31,880 nucleotides of DNA from a virus. Positions 25,136 to 31,724 of the stretch are shown piece by piece. Within the stretch, counting starts at the first letter, position 1. Each line of letters begins with the position of its first letter. Below the pieces are notes generated by a model. It had not been told where the DNA came from. It made no database searches and saw nothing but the letters and a program-made list of their open reading frames with translations. A program made the translations under genes and the position numbers. The DNA is taken from positions 1-31,880 of IMG/VR virus record IMGVR_UViG_3300005831_000025; one strand, 5' to 3'.

Positions 25136-25885
25136 TTAAGTATAATAGCTACCGATTCTTTTGAATATCAAATTGACTGATTCAAAATCAACCGCATTAG
25201 TCCAATTTAACCAATAGTTTTTATCATATATTATACCTTTTTCATAACAGAATTTCAATGTATCTTCGAAAGTATTTATGTTAATATTAGATGCCACAAA
25301 TCTATTCATAACAGTTCTTACATATTCATAATTATATAATGTATTGTTCAACCAATAATTATTATCAGTTGTGAACAACTCTAAACATTTTAAGTATGAA
25401 ACTATATCTTTAGGTCTATATGAACCTATTGGGTCATACTTTCTACCTTTTGAATCTAATTCATTGTGACCAATTATAGTTGAAGTATTTATTTCAAAGT
25501 TATGCATCTTTGAACAAGATTGAATCAAAGCATACAATGATAAGTATTGTTGCTTAGTTAAACTATTGCAACCCGAATTTACCATCTCTATACCTATTAA
25601 ATAGTTATTTGGATTCATCATACCATTATCAAAGTAAATCTCAGCTGTTGGAGCATTAACTACACCACAATGATAAGCAACATGATCTGAACTAACACAA
25701 TAAAATACATCTCCATTTTTCTCAATAACATAATGAGATGAAACTTTTGATTCTGGATTCTTAAACCAGTTAACAGCATTATTGTATTTAGTATCAGCTG
25801 TTACATGTAAGCATATACCTACTTTAGTTGAATATTTTTTTCTATAATTACCTAATGGAATTTGATTTTTAATATCGTATATCAT
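25136..25885 (-). CDS. Endolysin, N-acetylmuramoyl-L-alanine amidase (Amidase_2)
   Basis: 249 aa, ATG behind AGAAAGGATTGTATAAA. The catalytic domain spans ~1-165. Zinc ligands are His27 (CLHVT), His140 (IIGHNELD) and Asp151 (KYDPIG), with Glu100 in LIGIE as probable catalytic or structural partner; SSHYVIEKNGDVF (49-61) is typical of the family. Residues ~175-247 hold two ~40-aa repeats, each starting with NYWLN and ending in a V(M/I)..R or F.RI helix, probably the wall-binding part. It cuts the bond between muramic acid and the stem peptide for host lysis. No signal peptide, so release depends on the holin. Confidence 0.9.
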   Translation of the reverse strand: MIYDIKNQIPLGNYRKKYSTKVGICLHVTADTKYNNAVNWFKNPESKVSSHYVIEKNGDVFYCVSSDHVAYHCGVVNAPTAEIYFDNGMMNPNNYLIGIEMVNSGCNSLTKQQYLSLYALIQSCSKMHNFEINTSTIIGHNELDSKGRKYDPIGSYRPKDIVSYLKCLELFTTDNNYWLNNTLYNYEYVRTVMNRFVASNININTFEDTLKFCYEKGIIYDKNYWLNWTNAVDFESVNLIFKRIGSYYT

Positions 25886-25907
25886 ATTTTATACAATCCT
25901 TTCTAAA

Positions 25908-25948
25908 TAAAAAATTTTAGGCATTACATAAATTAATATGAATGCCTA
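25908..25948 (-). terminator. Terminator of the HNH gene
   Basis: Stem TAGGCATT/AATGCCTA (25918-25925, 25941-25948), then AAATTTTTTATTT on the minus strand. It separates the homing endonuclease from the amidase. Confidence 0.7.
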
Positions 25949-25957
25949 TTTTATAAA

Positions 25958-26470
25958 TTAACCTGCATTTTCTAGAATTTCCTTATCAACAATAACATGC
26001 ATTTGAGATTTAGCTTTTAGATAAGCATCCCTAGCTTCATTTTCAGTATTGAAGTATCCTAAGAACTTTAATTTATTATTTAATCTTATTTGAGCTTTAT
26101 ATTGGTTTCCAACTTTTGTATAACCTTTTACATCTCTTCTATTAAAACAATTTTCTTGTTGAGTAACCATTCTTATGTTTTCATTTGTATTATTTAATCC
26201 ATTTCCATTAATATGATCAATGCATAAATCTGATTCATTCAAGCATAATAAGAATCTATGTAAGTATAATTTGAATTTCTTACCACTACTATAGATAGTT
26301 GCATATGCATATTCAATGTTTGAATTTATTCTTTGGTGTCGCCATTCAACATCAAAGTTTATTAATAATCCTAACTTATCAATACTAACAGTTGTATAAA
26401 ATGTATCACCATTATATTTGTTTAATTGTATAATTATTTCATTACCGTTTATTTCATATTTATTTTTCAT
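25958..26470 (-). CDS. HNH homing endonuclease with AP2 domain
   Basis: 170 aa from ATG 26470, placed by GGAGGTATTTATT. HNH core: YLHRFLLCLNESDLCIDHINGNGLNNTNENIRMVTQQENCFNRR (about residues 70-115), with the H, DH-N and N residues in place. It is followed by an AP2-like DNA-binding domain (GYTKVGNQYKAQIRLNNKLKFLGYFNTENEARDAYLKAK, ~118-157). This is the standard layout of free-standing phage homing endonucleases. It carries its own terminator and sits at the start of the minus-strand lysis block, next to the divergent control region. It appears intact. Confidence 0.9.
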   Translation of the reverse strand: MKNKYEINGNEIIIQLNKYNGDTFYTTVSIDKLGLLINFDVEWRHQRINSNIEYAYATIYSSGKKFKLYLHRFLLCLNESDLCIDHINGNGLNNTNENIRMVTQQENCFNRRDVKGYTKVGNQYKAQIRLNNKLKFLGYFNTENEARDAYLKAKSQMHVIVDKEILENAG

Positions 26471-26506
26471 AATAAATACCTCCATTTTAATATATGTGTT
26501 ATTCAA

Positions 26507-26809
26507 CCCTTACATATATTAAGGAGTCCCGTTGTTAGTAAACACGCCACTTTTATGTATATTTTATATATAATTAATAGTAAAGTAAATGTTATTGATT
26601 GGCTTAATATTTACTTTGATTTATTTACCGAGTTTATTTACTTTGAGAATATTGATTTTATGTTTAGATTATATTTATTAGAAATGGTAAAGAAAACGAT
26701 CGTTTATTTTACTTTAGATTAGAAATTAAAAAATCGTATGCAAGATATATAATATATGTGATATAATAGTTTTTGCAGTCAATAACAGGCGTACTTATAA
26801 AATATCTAT
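26507..26809. promoter_or_regulatory. Divergent control region with TTTACTTT operators
   Basis: No gene. Four TTTACTTT half-sites: 26610-26617, 26637-26644, 26708-26715 on the plus strand and inverted at 26582-26589. There is also a perfect 12-bp palindrome AAACGATCGTTT (26694-26705). It lies between the divergent HNH gene and first HTH gene and is the most likely operator region for a Cro/CI-type protein encoded next to it. Confidence 0.55.
26759..26767 (+). promoter_or_regulatory. Extended -10 promoter for the early genes
   Basis: TGATATAAT, a perfect TGn-TATAAT, about 85 bp upstream of the first HTH start; the -35 side is weak. Transcription would begin near 26774 and cover the leader element at 26810-26843. 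Confidence 0.6.
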
Positions 26810-26843
26810 TCCTAATATAGTAGAAGCAATAATTTATTGGAGG
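26810..26843 (+). promoter_or_regulatory. Leader hairpin at first HTH gene
   Basis: TCCTAATATAGTAG, a spacer and TTTATTGGAGG. CC-AATA pairs with TATTGG, placing part of the GGAGG ribosome site (26839-26843) in the stem. It resembles 27967-28018 and the cores of hairpins 27482-27548 and 27816-27916. Confidence 0.5.
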
Positions 26844-26851
26844 ATATTAAA

Positions 26852-27058
26852 ATGAAATATATATCTATAAATATTAAAAACAGATTAAAATACAATAAAA
26901 TGAAAATAAAGGATCTAGAGTCTATACTTGGTATTAAGAATAGAACTTTATCAAGATACATAAATGGACATGTTATATTTAAATTAGAACATATTATAAA
27001 ACTATCAGAAGTTTTCAATTGTTCAATAGATTCATTGGTAAAAAAAGGAGATGATTGA
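26852..27058 (+). CDS. Cro/XRE-type HTH regulator 1
   Basis: 68 aa from ATG 26852, with GGAGG 8 nt upstream; a TTG at 26837 is unlikely. The sequence IKNRLKYNKMKIKDLESILGIKNRTLSRYINGHVIFKLEHIIKLSEVFNCSIDSLVKKG is a complete XRE/Cro fold: helix 2-3 KDLESILGIKNRTLSRYI, then the helix-4 LEHIIKLSEVF and 'SIDSL' end. It is the same length as 28026-28232 and about 43 % identical to it by eye. It is probably a repressor or antirepressor acting at the TTTACTTT sites upstream; which is CI-like and which Cro-like cannot be told. Confidence 0.85.
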   Translation: MKYISINIKNRLKYNKMKIKDLESILGIKNRTLSRYINGHVIFKLEHIIKLSEVFNCSIDSLVKKGDD

Positions 27059-27059
27059 T

Positions 27060-27275
27060 ATGATTCAAAAAGAATTTATACAAATATATTCAATGAAATT
27101 AGCTGGCATACTTATGATATATGGTCACCAGCTTAAAAGAATGGAACATAATCCACAAAAATTTGGTTATAAGACTTATATCTTTAAAAATACTCCAGCA
27201 CTTATACAAACTATTGCAGATTATAAAAAGAAACTTATAGATTATAAAACTGAATTAAATCAAGTATATAAGTAA
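27060..27275 (+). CDS. DUF5659-like small protein, copy 1
   Basis: 71 aa from ATG 27060; the ATG at 27051 directly abuts GGAG and cannot use it, and the start chosen matches that of copy 2. The core reads MIQKEFIQIYSMKLAGILMIYGHQLKRMEHNP, then KTYIFKNTPALIQTIADYKKKLIDY. Start and HTH stop are 1 bp apart, so the two are coupled. It is likely a small DNA- or protein-binding factor of the early region, but the family has no known function that I can cite. Confidence 0.7.
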   Translation: MIQKEFIQIYSMKLAGILMIYGHQLKRMEHNPQKFGYKTYIFKNTPALIQTIADYKKKLIDYKTELNQVYK

Positions 27276-27298
27276 TGATTATTTAGGAGTTGACGCAA

Positions 27299-27469
27299 AT
27301 GAAAATTAATTGCTTAACATGTAGTCATGGTAATCATGATTGTACTAAAAGAGATACTAGATTAGAAAATATAGAATGTGATAATTATCGACAAGTTAGG
27401 TATGAAACTATTCCAATTAAACTTAAAAATGGTAATACTAGTTATAGATTTATAGAGTTTGAAAATTAA
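27299..27469 (+). CDS. Cys-rich 56-aa protein
   Basis: ATG 27299 behind AGGAGTTGACGCAA. The sequence MKINCLTCSHGNHDCTKRD..ECDNY has Cys5, Cys8, Cys15 and Cys27 with His10 and His13 between, which suggests a small zinc knuckle. The rest is charged (IPIKLKNGNTSYRFIEFEN). It follows copy 1 of the DUF5659-like genes by 23 bp. Such tiny zinc proteins in early phage regions often target host factors, but nothing here shows which. Confidence 0.7.
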   Translation: MKINCLTCSHGNHDCTKRDTRLENIECDNYRQVRYETIPIKLKNGNTSYRFIEFEN

Positions 27470-27481
27470 AAAAGTGAAAAA

Positions 27482-27548
27482 TTGATGAATTTCCCAGACT
27501 CCTATATATAGTAGGCTATATTATATAGGAGTAGGGAGAATTCATCAA
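27482..27548 (+). ncRNA. Covarying hairpin H1
   Basis: Outer arms TTGATGAATTTCCC (27482-27495) and GGGAGAATTCATCAA (27534-27548). Inner arms ACTCCTATATA (27498-27508) and TATATAGGAGT (27522-27532). Compared with H2 (27816-27916), two outer-stem pairs change on both sides (T-A to A-T and A-T to T-A), so pairing is conserved. On the minus strand a T-rich tract follows, but no minus-strand gene ends here. Confidence 0.7.
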
Positions 27549-27612
27549 AAATGATGTAAAAATAAATATTTACATAAAAGATTATATTTTATACAAAGGA
27601 GTGACTAATATT

Positions 27613-27816
27613 ATGCAAAAAAAATACATTGCTATTTATTCAAAAAAATTGGCTGGCTTATTAATGGTTAATGGTCATCCATTAAAAAATATAGCAATTA
27701 ACCCAAAAATGTATGGTGTTGACATATACATATTTAAGAATACTGAATTGCTTAGAGAGATTATGGAAAAATATAATAAAAAGAAGTTTGATTATAGATT
27801 AAAAGCTAATATATAA
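27613..27816 (+). CDS. DUF5659-like small protein, copy 2
   Basis: 67 aa from ATG 27613 with AAAGGAG 11 nt upstream; GTG 27601 overlaps that site and is unlikely. MQKKYIAIYSKKLAGLLMVNGHPLKNIAINP, then DIYIFKNTELLREIMEKYNKKKFDY, parallels copy 1 over its whole length. It is flanked by hairpins H1 and H2, and its stop lies at the first base of H2. Confidence 0.7.
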   Translation: MQKKYIAIYSKKLAGLLMVNGHPLKNIAINPKMYGVDIYIFKNTELLREIMEKYNKKKFDYRLKANI

Positions 27817-27916
27817 TTCTCAGATGCCAAAATTGAAGATTTTCCGATACCGCTATATATAGTAGACTATATTATATAGGAGTACCCGAAAATCTTCAAA
27901 ATTTGAATCTGAGAAT
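27816..27916 (+). ncRNA. Covarying hairpin H2
   Basis: Outer arms of 29 nt (27816-27844 and 27888-27916) pair with about 25 of 29 matches. The inner 32 nt (27853-27884) match H1 at all but one position (27502-27533). The arms are homologous to H1 (TTGAAGATTTTCC against TTGATGAATTTCC) with compensating changes on the other side. Confidence 0.7.
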
Positions 27917-27966
27917 ATATATATGAAAATATTTATATATATTTAGAAAATAATTGCGTGTTTTAT

Positions 27967-28018
27967 CCTCCATACATTCCTTATATAGTGTAGGGAATAA
28001 AAATAAAATATATGGAGG
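27967..28018 (+). promoter_or_regulatory. Ribosome-site hairpin at second HTH gene (H3)
   Basis: CCTCCATA (27967-27974) is an exact complement of TATGGAGG (28011-28018), which contains the ribosome site of the gene starting at 28026. An inner ATTCC/GGGAAT pairing adds to it. If folded, it blocks initiation. The core (TTCCTTATATAGTGTAG) resembles the other leader elements. Confidence 0.65.
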
Positions 28019-28025
28019 TTTCATT

Positions 28026-28232
28026 ATGAAACATATTGGTAAAAAAATCAAAGCTAAATTAAGAGCAAACAAAATTAAGATTAAAACTTTGTTACCACTT
28101 TTAGGAATCAAAGAAAGGCAACTTTCAAATTGTATGAATAACCATGCAGAATTTAAATTAAGAGATATAGTAATAATAGCAGGATTATTAAATTGCACAG
28201 TCGATGAACTAATTAATGAAATGGAGGGTTAA
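28026..28232 (+). CDS. Cro/XRE-type HTH regulator 2
   Basis: 68 aa from ATG 28026, 7 nt after GGAGG; longer readings back to 27954 run through hairpin H3 and are rejected. IKAKLRANKIKIKTLLPLLGIKERQLSNCMNNHAEFKLRDIVIIAGLLNCTVDELI aligns without gaps to regulator 1. Turn and recognition residues differ (ERQLSNCMNNHAEF against NRTLSRYINGHVIF), so operator choice is likely to differ. It ends 4 bp before the helicase start and is co-transcribed with it. Confidence 0.82.
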   Translation: MKHIGKKIKAKLRANKIKIKTLLPLLGIKERQLSNCMNNHAEFKLRDIVIIAGLLNCTVDELINEMEG

Positions 28233-28236
28233 ACAT

Positions 28237-31071
28237 ATGAAAAACTTACAAATTAAGTGTTCTTTGGACACTGTAAAATACGAAAGTAAACCATGTTCAA
28301 ATGATATAATGAAGATTAATCAAAGAATGGCTCAAAATTCTAATGATTATAGTAAATATTCATTACCATATAATAAATTACCAGAATTGATTGGTGAAAA
28401 AGGACATACATTTTGCGGTGCAATATTTAATGGTGCTAAACAAGTAGTTAACTTCAAAGCACAACAAATGTTTGGATTAGATTTCGATAATGGAATAACA
28501 TTTGATGAAGTTGTAAAAAGATGTGAAAAGTATGATTTACCAATATCATTTGCATATGAAACTTTTAGTTCTGTTAATTGTAGTAAGTTTAGAGTAGTAA
28601 TGTTACATTCATTCAATATTATAGATACTCAAGTTGCATCATTAATTCAATTAGCTTTAATGACAATATTTCCAGAATGCGATAAAGCCTGTAAAGATGT
28701 ATCAAGATTATTCTTTGGTGGTAATAAGAAATGTATATATGTAAATGAAGATATTGATAATGCATGTTTTACAGTTGATAAGTTGATGTTTAGTTTATAC
28801 TCATACTTAAGATATTCAGATGAAGTAAATCTTGCTAGAAATATAAAAAACTTTGCTTCAAATACTGGTATAGAGTTAATTAACAATATGCCATTTATAA
28901 GTATTGTTGGAGATAATGAAGTTATAGAATCAAATGAAGATCCGTCAAAAACTACTTATGTATATGAGTGCGACGATTTGAATTATATTATAACAATGTC
29001 TAATAATGTATCAAAAGGATGCAAAAATTTAAATAATCCAAAATATGATTATAGTAATACTAAAATGAATTTTGATAATATCCAAAAATTTAACTTCAAA
29101 ACATTATCTGAGAAATGTAAATTATTTAATGAATTTGAAAATGGTTCAGAGTGGTTATATCATCAAGAATTATTTGGATTGGCTCAAAACCTTTGTTGCA
29201 TAAAAGGCGGTAAAGAATTATTCTTAAATATATTATATAGTGATAAAAATTCAGAATATCCAAGTTATAGAGATAAGAATTGGAATTACTATACTGATTA
29301 TGTAAGAAAGAACTATAATCCATGTAGATGCGATGGATTTTGCAAATATAAAGATACTTGTAGCCATGGTAAAAATTTAATCGGTCAAGTATATCAATCA
29401 AACAATACTATCGAAGTAGTATCTAAAGTTGAAACTATTACATTAGAAGAAACTGAAAAGAGATTAGTTGAAGCTTTCAACACTATAAGAAATGGTGAAA
29501 AAGGAAAAGTGTATTGTTTAAAATCTAGCGTTGGAGTTGGCAAAACTCACCAAATGATTGAGCTTGGTAAAAATAAAAATATAATGTATGCATTACCTAC
29601 ACATAAATTAAAAGATGAAGTTTATAATAGAGCAATTGAAAATGGATTGGATATCAAATCTACTCCAATGATACCAATATTAGAAGATTTAGAATTGAGT
29701 TCAAAAGTAAATAAATTTTATAACAATGGAAATTTCAAGTTGGCTAGAAACGAAATGTATAAATATGTACAAAACCACAACAATGATGATGCAAAAAAAA
29801 TAAATGAATACTTTGCTAATGAAGAAGATGCTTTGAACTTTAAGGGTTCATTGGCAACTACACATAAGAAAGCAGTTCATTTAGAAAACGTTTACCAAGA
29901 TATAGTTATATACGACGAAGATATAACTAACTCAGTTATAGAAATTAAAAGCATTTCTATAAAAAATTTAATTGACTTACAAGATAGAATTTCTTTTAGT
30001 AATAACGATGAATCAATACAATTTGCCAACGAATTGATTCAAATAATTAACAATAGCGATGTTTATACTACTTGTACATTAGATGTAGACTCTAAGAAAT
30101 TAAAATCTTTCATCAAATTAAATAATAGTACTTTAAACTTTTCAGTAGATTCACCAATATTAGGCTTTTTAAATGCTGACTTTTTCATCAAAGTACCAAT
30201 TGTATCAGAAGATGAAACAACTTATGCTATTTATTTTGTTGAAAAGTTCGAATTAAATAAGTCTGTTATCAATGTTATTCTATCTGCTACTTTAGATTAT
30301 AATATATGTAATAAGCTTTTTCAAGACCGTTTAGTTTGGATAGATATTGGTGAAACTGAAAATGCTGGTAATCTATACCAAGATATTAGTTATTCTTGCA
30401 GTAGAAGTAGTTTATCAAATAAAAGCACTGAGTCTAAAATTAAAGAATTCATAAAATCAAAAGAAATTGATAATGTAATAACTTTTAAAGCATCTGAATC
30501 AGAATACAATGCATCATTACACTTTGGAAATGTTGAAGGCTTCGACTTCATGAGTGGTAAAGACTTAGTTGTAGTAGGTACTCCACATTATTCAAACATT
30601 AAGTATTTATTATTAGCATCTGCTTTAGGTTATAAAGTAAATTCAAATAATACAGAGTTTAAACCTCAAAACGTTGAATACAATGGATTCAAGTTTAAGT
30701 TTAATACTTTTAGTGATGTTACTTTAAGACAAATACAATTATGGACTATAGAATCAGAGTTGGTTCAATCTATTGGTAGAGCTAGATTAACTAGAAATGA
30801 TTGCAATGTTTACTTATTGTCTAACTTTCCATTAAAGCAGGCTTCATTCATTAAAGAAGTTTCTAAAATAGAAGTTGTTGAAAAGGTTGAAGATATAATT
30901 AAAGAAATTCCAGAACAAGAAGTGTTTGAATATGTATATGCTGATATTGAAGATATTATAAAAGAAATTGATATTATGGAACATCAAGTTATAGAAATGT
31001 TAATAAACGATGGAGTATATTTTGATATATTTGAAGTTGATTGCAATGAAAATTTTTTTAGAGCATCATAA
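28237..31071 (+). CDS. Primase-like / SF2 helicase fusion, replication protein
   Basis: 944 aa from ATG 28237, behind GGAGGGTTAAACAT; an earlier in-frame ATG at 28216 overlaps the previous gene. N-terminal part (~45-195): GLDFDNGITFDEV (80-92), YETFSS, KFRVVM (117-122), FPECDKACKDVSRLFFGG (145-162), a pattern I recognise from archaeo-eukaryotic-primase-like domains of phage and plasmid replication proteins. A Cys cluster follows (Cys363, 365, 369, 375, His377), a probable zinc site. Helicase part: Walker A VGVGKT (432-437), ALPTHKL (452-458), DEAD-like VIYDED (557-562), and motif VI QSIGRARLTR (~844-853). It probably unwinds and primes phage DNA. No phage DNA polymerase is present, so host polymerase is needed. 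Confidence 0.85.
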   Translation: MKNLQIKCSLDTVKYESKPCSNDIMKINQRMAQNSNDYSKYSLPYNKLPELIGEKGHTFCGAIFNGAKQVVNFKAQQMFGLDFDNGITFDEVVKRCEKYDLPISFAYETFSSVNCSKFRVVMLHSFNIIDTQVASLIQLALMTIFPECDKACKDVSRLFFGGNKKCIYVNEDIDNACFTVDKLMFSLYSYLRYSDEVNLARNIKNFASNTGIELINNMPFISIVGDNEVIESNEDPSKTTYVYECDDLNYIITMSNNVSKGCKNLNNPKYDYSNTKMNFDNIQKFNFKTLSEKCKLFNEFENGSEWLYHQELFGLAQNLCCIKGGKELFLNILYSDKNSEYPSYRDKNWNYYTDYVRKNYNPCRCDGFCKYKDTCSHGKNLIGQVYQSNNTIEVVSKVETITLEETEKRLVEAFNTIRNGEKGKVYCLKSSVGVGKTHQMIELGKNKNIMYALPTHKLKDEVYNRAIENGLDIKSTPMIPILEDLELSSKVNKFYNNGNFKLARNEMYKYVQNHNNDDAKKINEYFANEEDALNFKGSLATTHKKAVHLENVYQDIVIYDEDITNSVIEIKSISIKNLIDLQDRISFSNNDESIQFANELIQIINNSDVYTTCTLDVDSKKLKSFIKLNNSTLNFSVDSPILGFLNADFFIKVPIVSEDETTYAIYFVEKFELNKSVINVILSATLDYNICNKLFQDRLVWIDIGETENAGNLYQDISYSCSRSSLSNKSTESKIKEFIKSKEIDNVITFKASESEYNASLHFGNVEGFDFMSGKDLVVVGTPHYSNIKYLLLASALGYKVNSNNTEFKPQNVEYNGFKFKFNTFSDVTLRQIQLWTIESELVQSIGRARLTRNDCNVYLLSNFPLKQASFIKEVSKIEVVEKVEDIIKEIPEQEVFEYVYADIEDIIKEIDIMEHQVIEMLINDGVYFDIFEVDCNENFFRAS

Positions 31072-31102
31072 CTTATATTTAGTAAAACTTGTATGATTAT
31101 TT

Positions 31103-31168
31103 ATGTTTACATATTATATGTTTACATTATGTATCTTATATAATTGTACAAGTTTACAATGTAAACAT
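31103..31168. repeat. ATGTTTACAT repeats with inverted partner
   Basis: ATGTTTACAT occurs at 31103-31112 and 31118-31127, and AATGTAAACAT at 31158-31168 is its inverse, giving an 11-bp stem. It lies 30 to 100 bp past the helicase stop. No T tract follows on the plus strand, so it could be a weak terminator or a protein-binding site. Confidence 0.5.
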
Positions 31169-31214
31169 ACTATTTTCAATTTATAAAGATCAAAAGTCAA
31201 ATATCTATATTCCG

Positions 31215-31320
31215 TCAAACGCAGTCATATCAATAGACTTGTTGACCATTTGTAGACAATCTGTACAAATTGACCTACACATATATAACTTTTATTATAA
31301 GTTGTCTGTAGATGCTCGAT
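31215..31320 (+). repeat. Structured repeat element, copy 2 of 3
   Basis: TCAAACGCAGTCATATCA box, then TTGTTGA, then arms GACCATTTGTAGACAA (31244-31259) and TTGTCTGTAGATGCTC (31302-31317). Three stem positions are G-U pairs in this orientation. It shares about three quarters of its positions with copies 1 and 3 by eye. Confidence 0.85.
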
Positions 31321-31579
31321 ATTATAAAACAATAAGAATTAATTGACATTTGCACTCATATATAATATAGAATAAGTATTAAAGTAAATATACTATATCA
31401 TTACTTATAATTACATAATTGGAATATCGCAAGCCATAATATTATAGTAATTGGTCAATAATAATTGGTAAATGGCTAGAACTCGCTAATAGCTTAATAG
31501 CTTATTACACGAAATAATTATTTCGTTCAATTAGAATTATTATGAATATTTATTTACAAATATTGTAGTGCTTATGAAT

Positions 31580-31644
31580 AAAAAAAATGGTTAGTATTCT
31601 TAATAAAGAAATTTAATGAAATCTTTAATATAAAAATACTAACC
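31580..31644 (-). terminator. Terminator of the late structural operon
   Basis: GGTTAGTATT (31589-31598) pairs with AATACTAACC (31635-31644), and an inner TAATAAAGAAATTT/AAATCTTTAATA stem continues it. On the minus strand ATTTTTTTTATT follows (A run 31580-31587). It lies about 80 bp after the fibre stop. Confidence 0.8.
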
Positions 31645-31724
31645 CAATATTAGAGAGATATTATATTTATATAAACATAATGATTTTACACATTATGATA
31701 TATGCTTTATATATGGACAATATA

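Larger units (their letters stand above)
31072..31724. other. 653-bp convergent intergenic region
   Basis: No gene I can support. It contains ATGTTTACAT repeats (31103-31168), repeat element copy 2 (31215-31320), a perfect palindrome CGAAATAATTATTTCG (31510-31525) and the late-operon terminator (31580-31644). It lies between the ends of the early and late transcripts and is a candidate site for a replication origin or packaging site. Confidence 0.5.

Noticed and set aside
26507-26851. Integrase attachment site or tRNA gene
   Set aside because: No integrase gene exists in the genome and I see no cloverleaf or tRNA-like 3' end anywhere in the window.
26812-27018. Minus-strand ORF opposite HTH regulator 1
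   Set aside because: Antisense to a clear HTH gene, hydrophobic composition and no ribosome site.
27482-27548. Intrinsic terminator on the plus strand
   Set aside because: No T tract follows on the plus strand. The T-rich side is on the minus strand, where no gene ends; a structured RNA is the better reading.
20445-31071. Alternative genetic code (TGA or TAG read as amino acid)
   Set aside because: Genes end with all three stops, followed closely by ribosome sites of the next gene, and Trp is coded by TGG.
31089-31346. Plus-strand 85-codon ORF
   Set aside because: It runs through the ATGTTTACAT repeats and element copy 2, has no ribosome site and its translation is low complexity.
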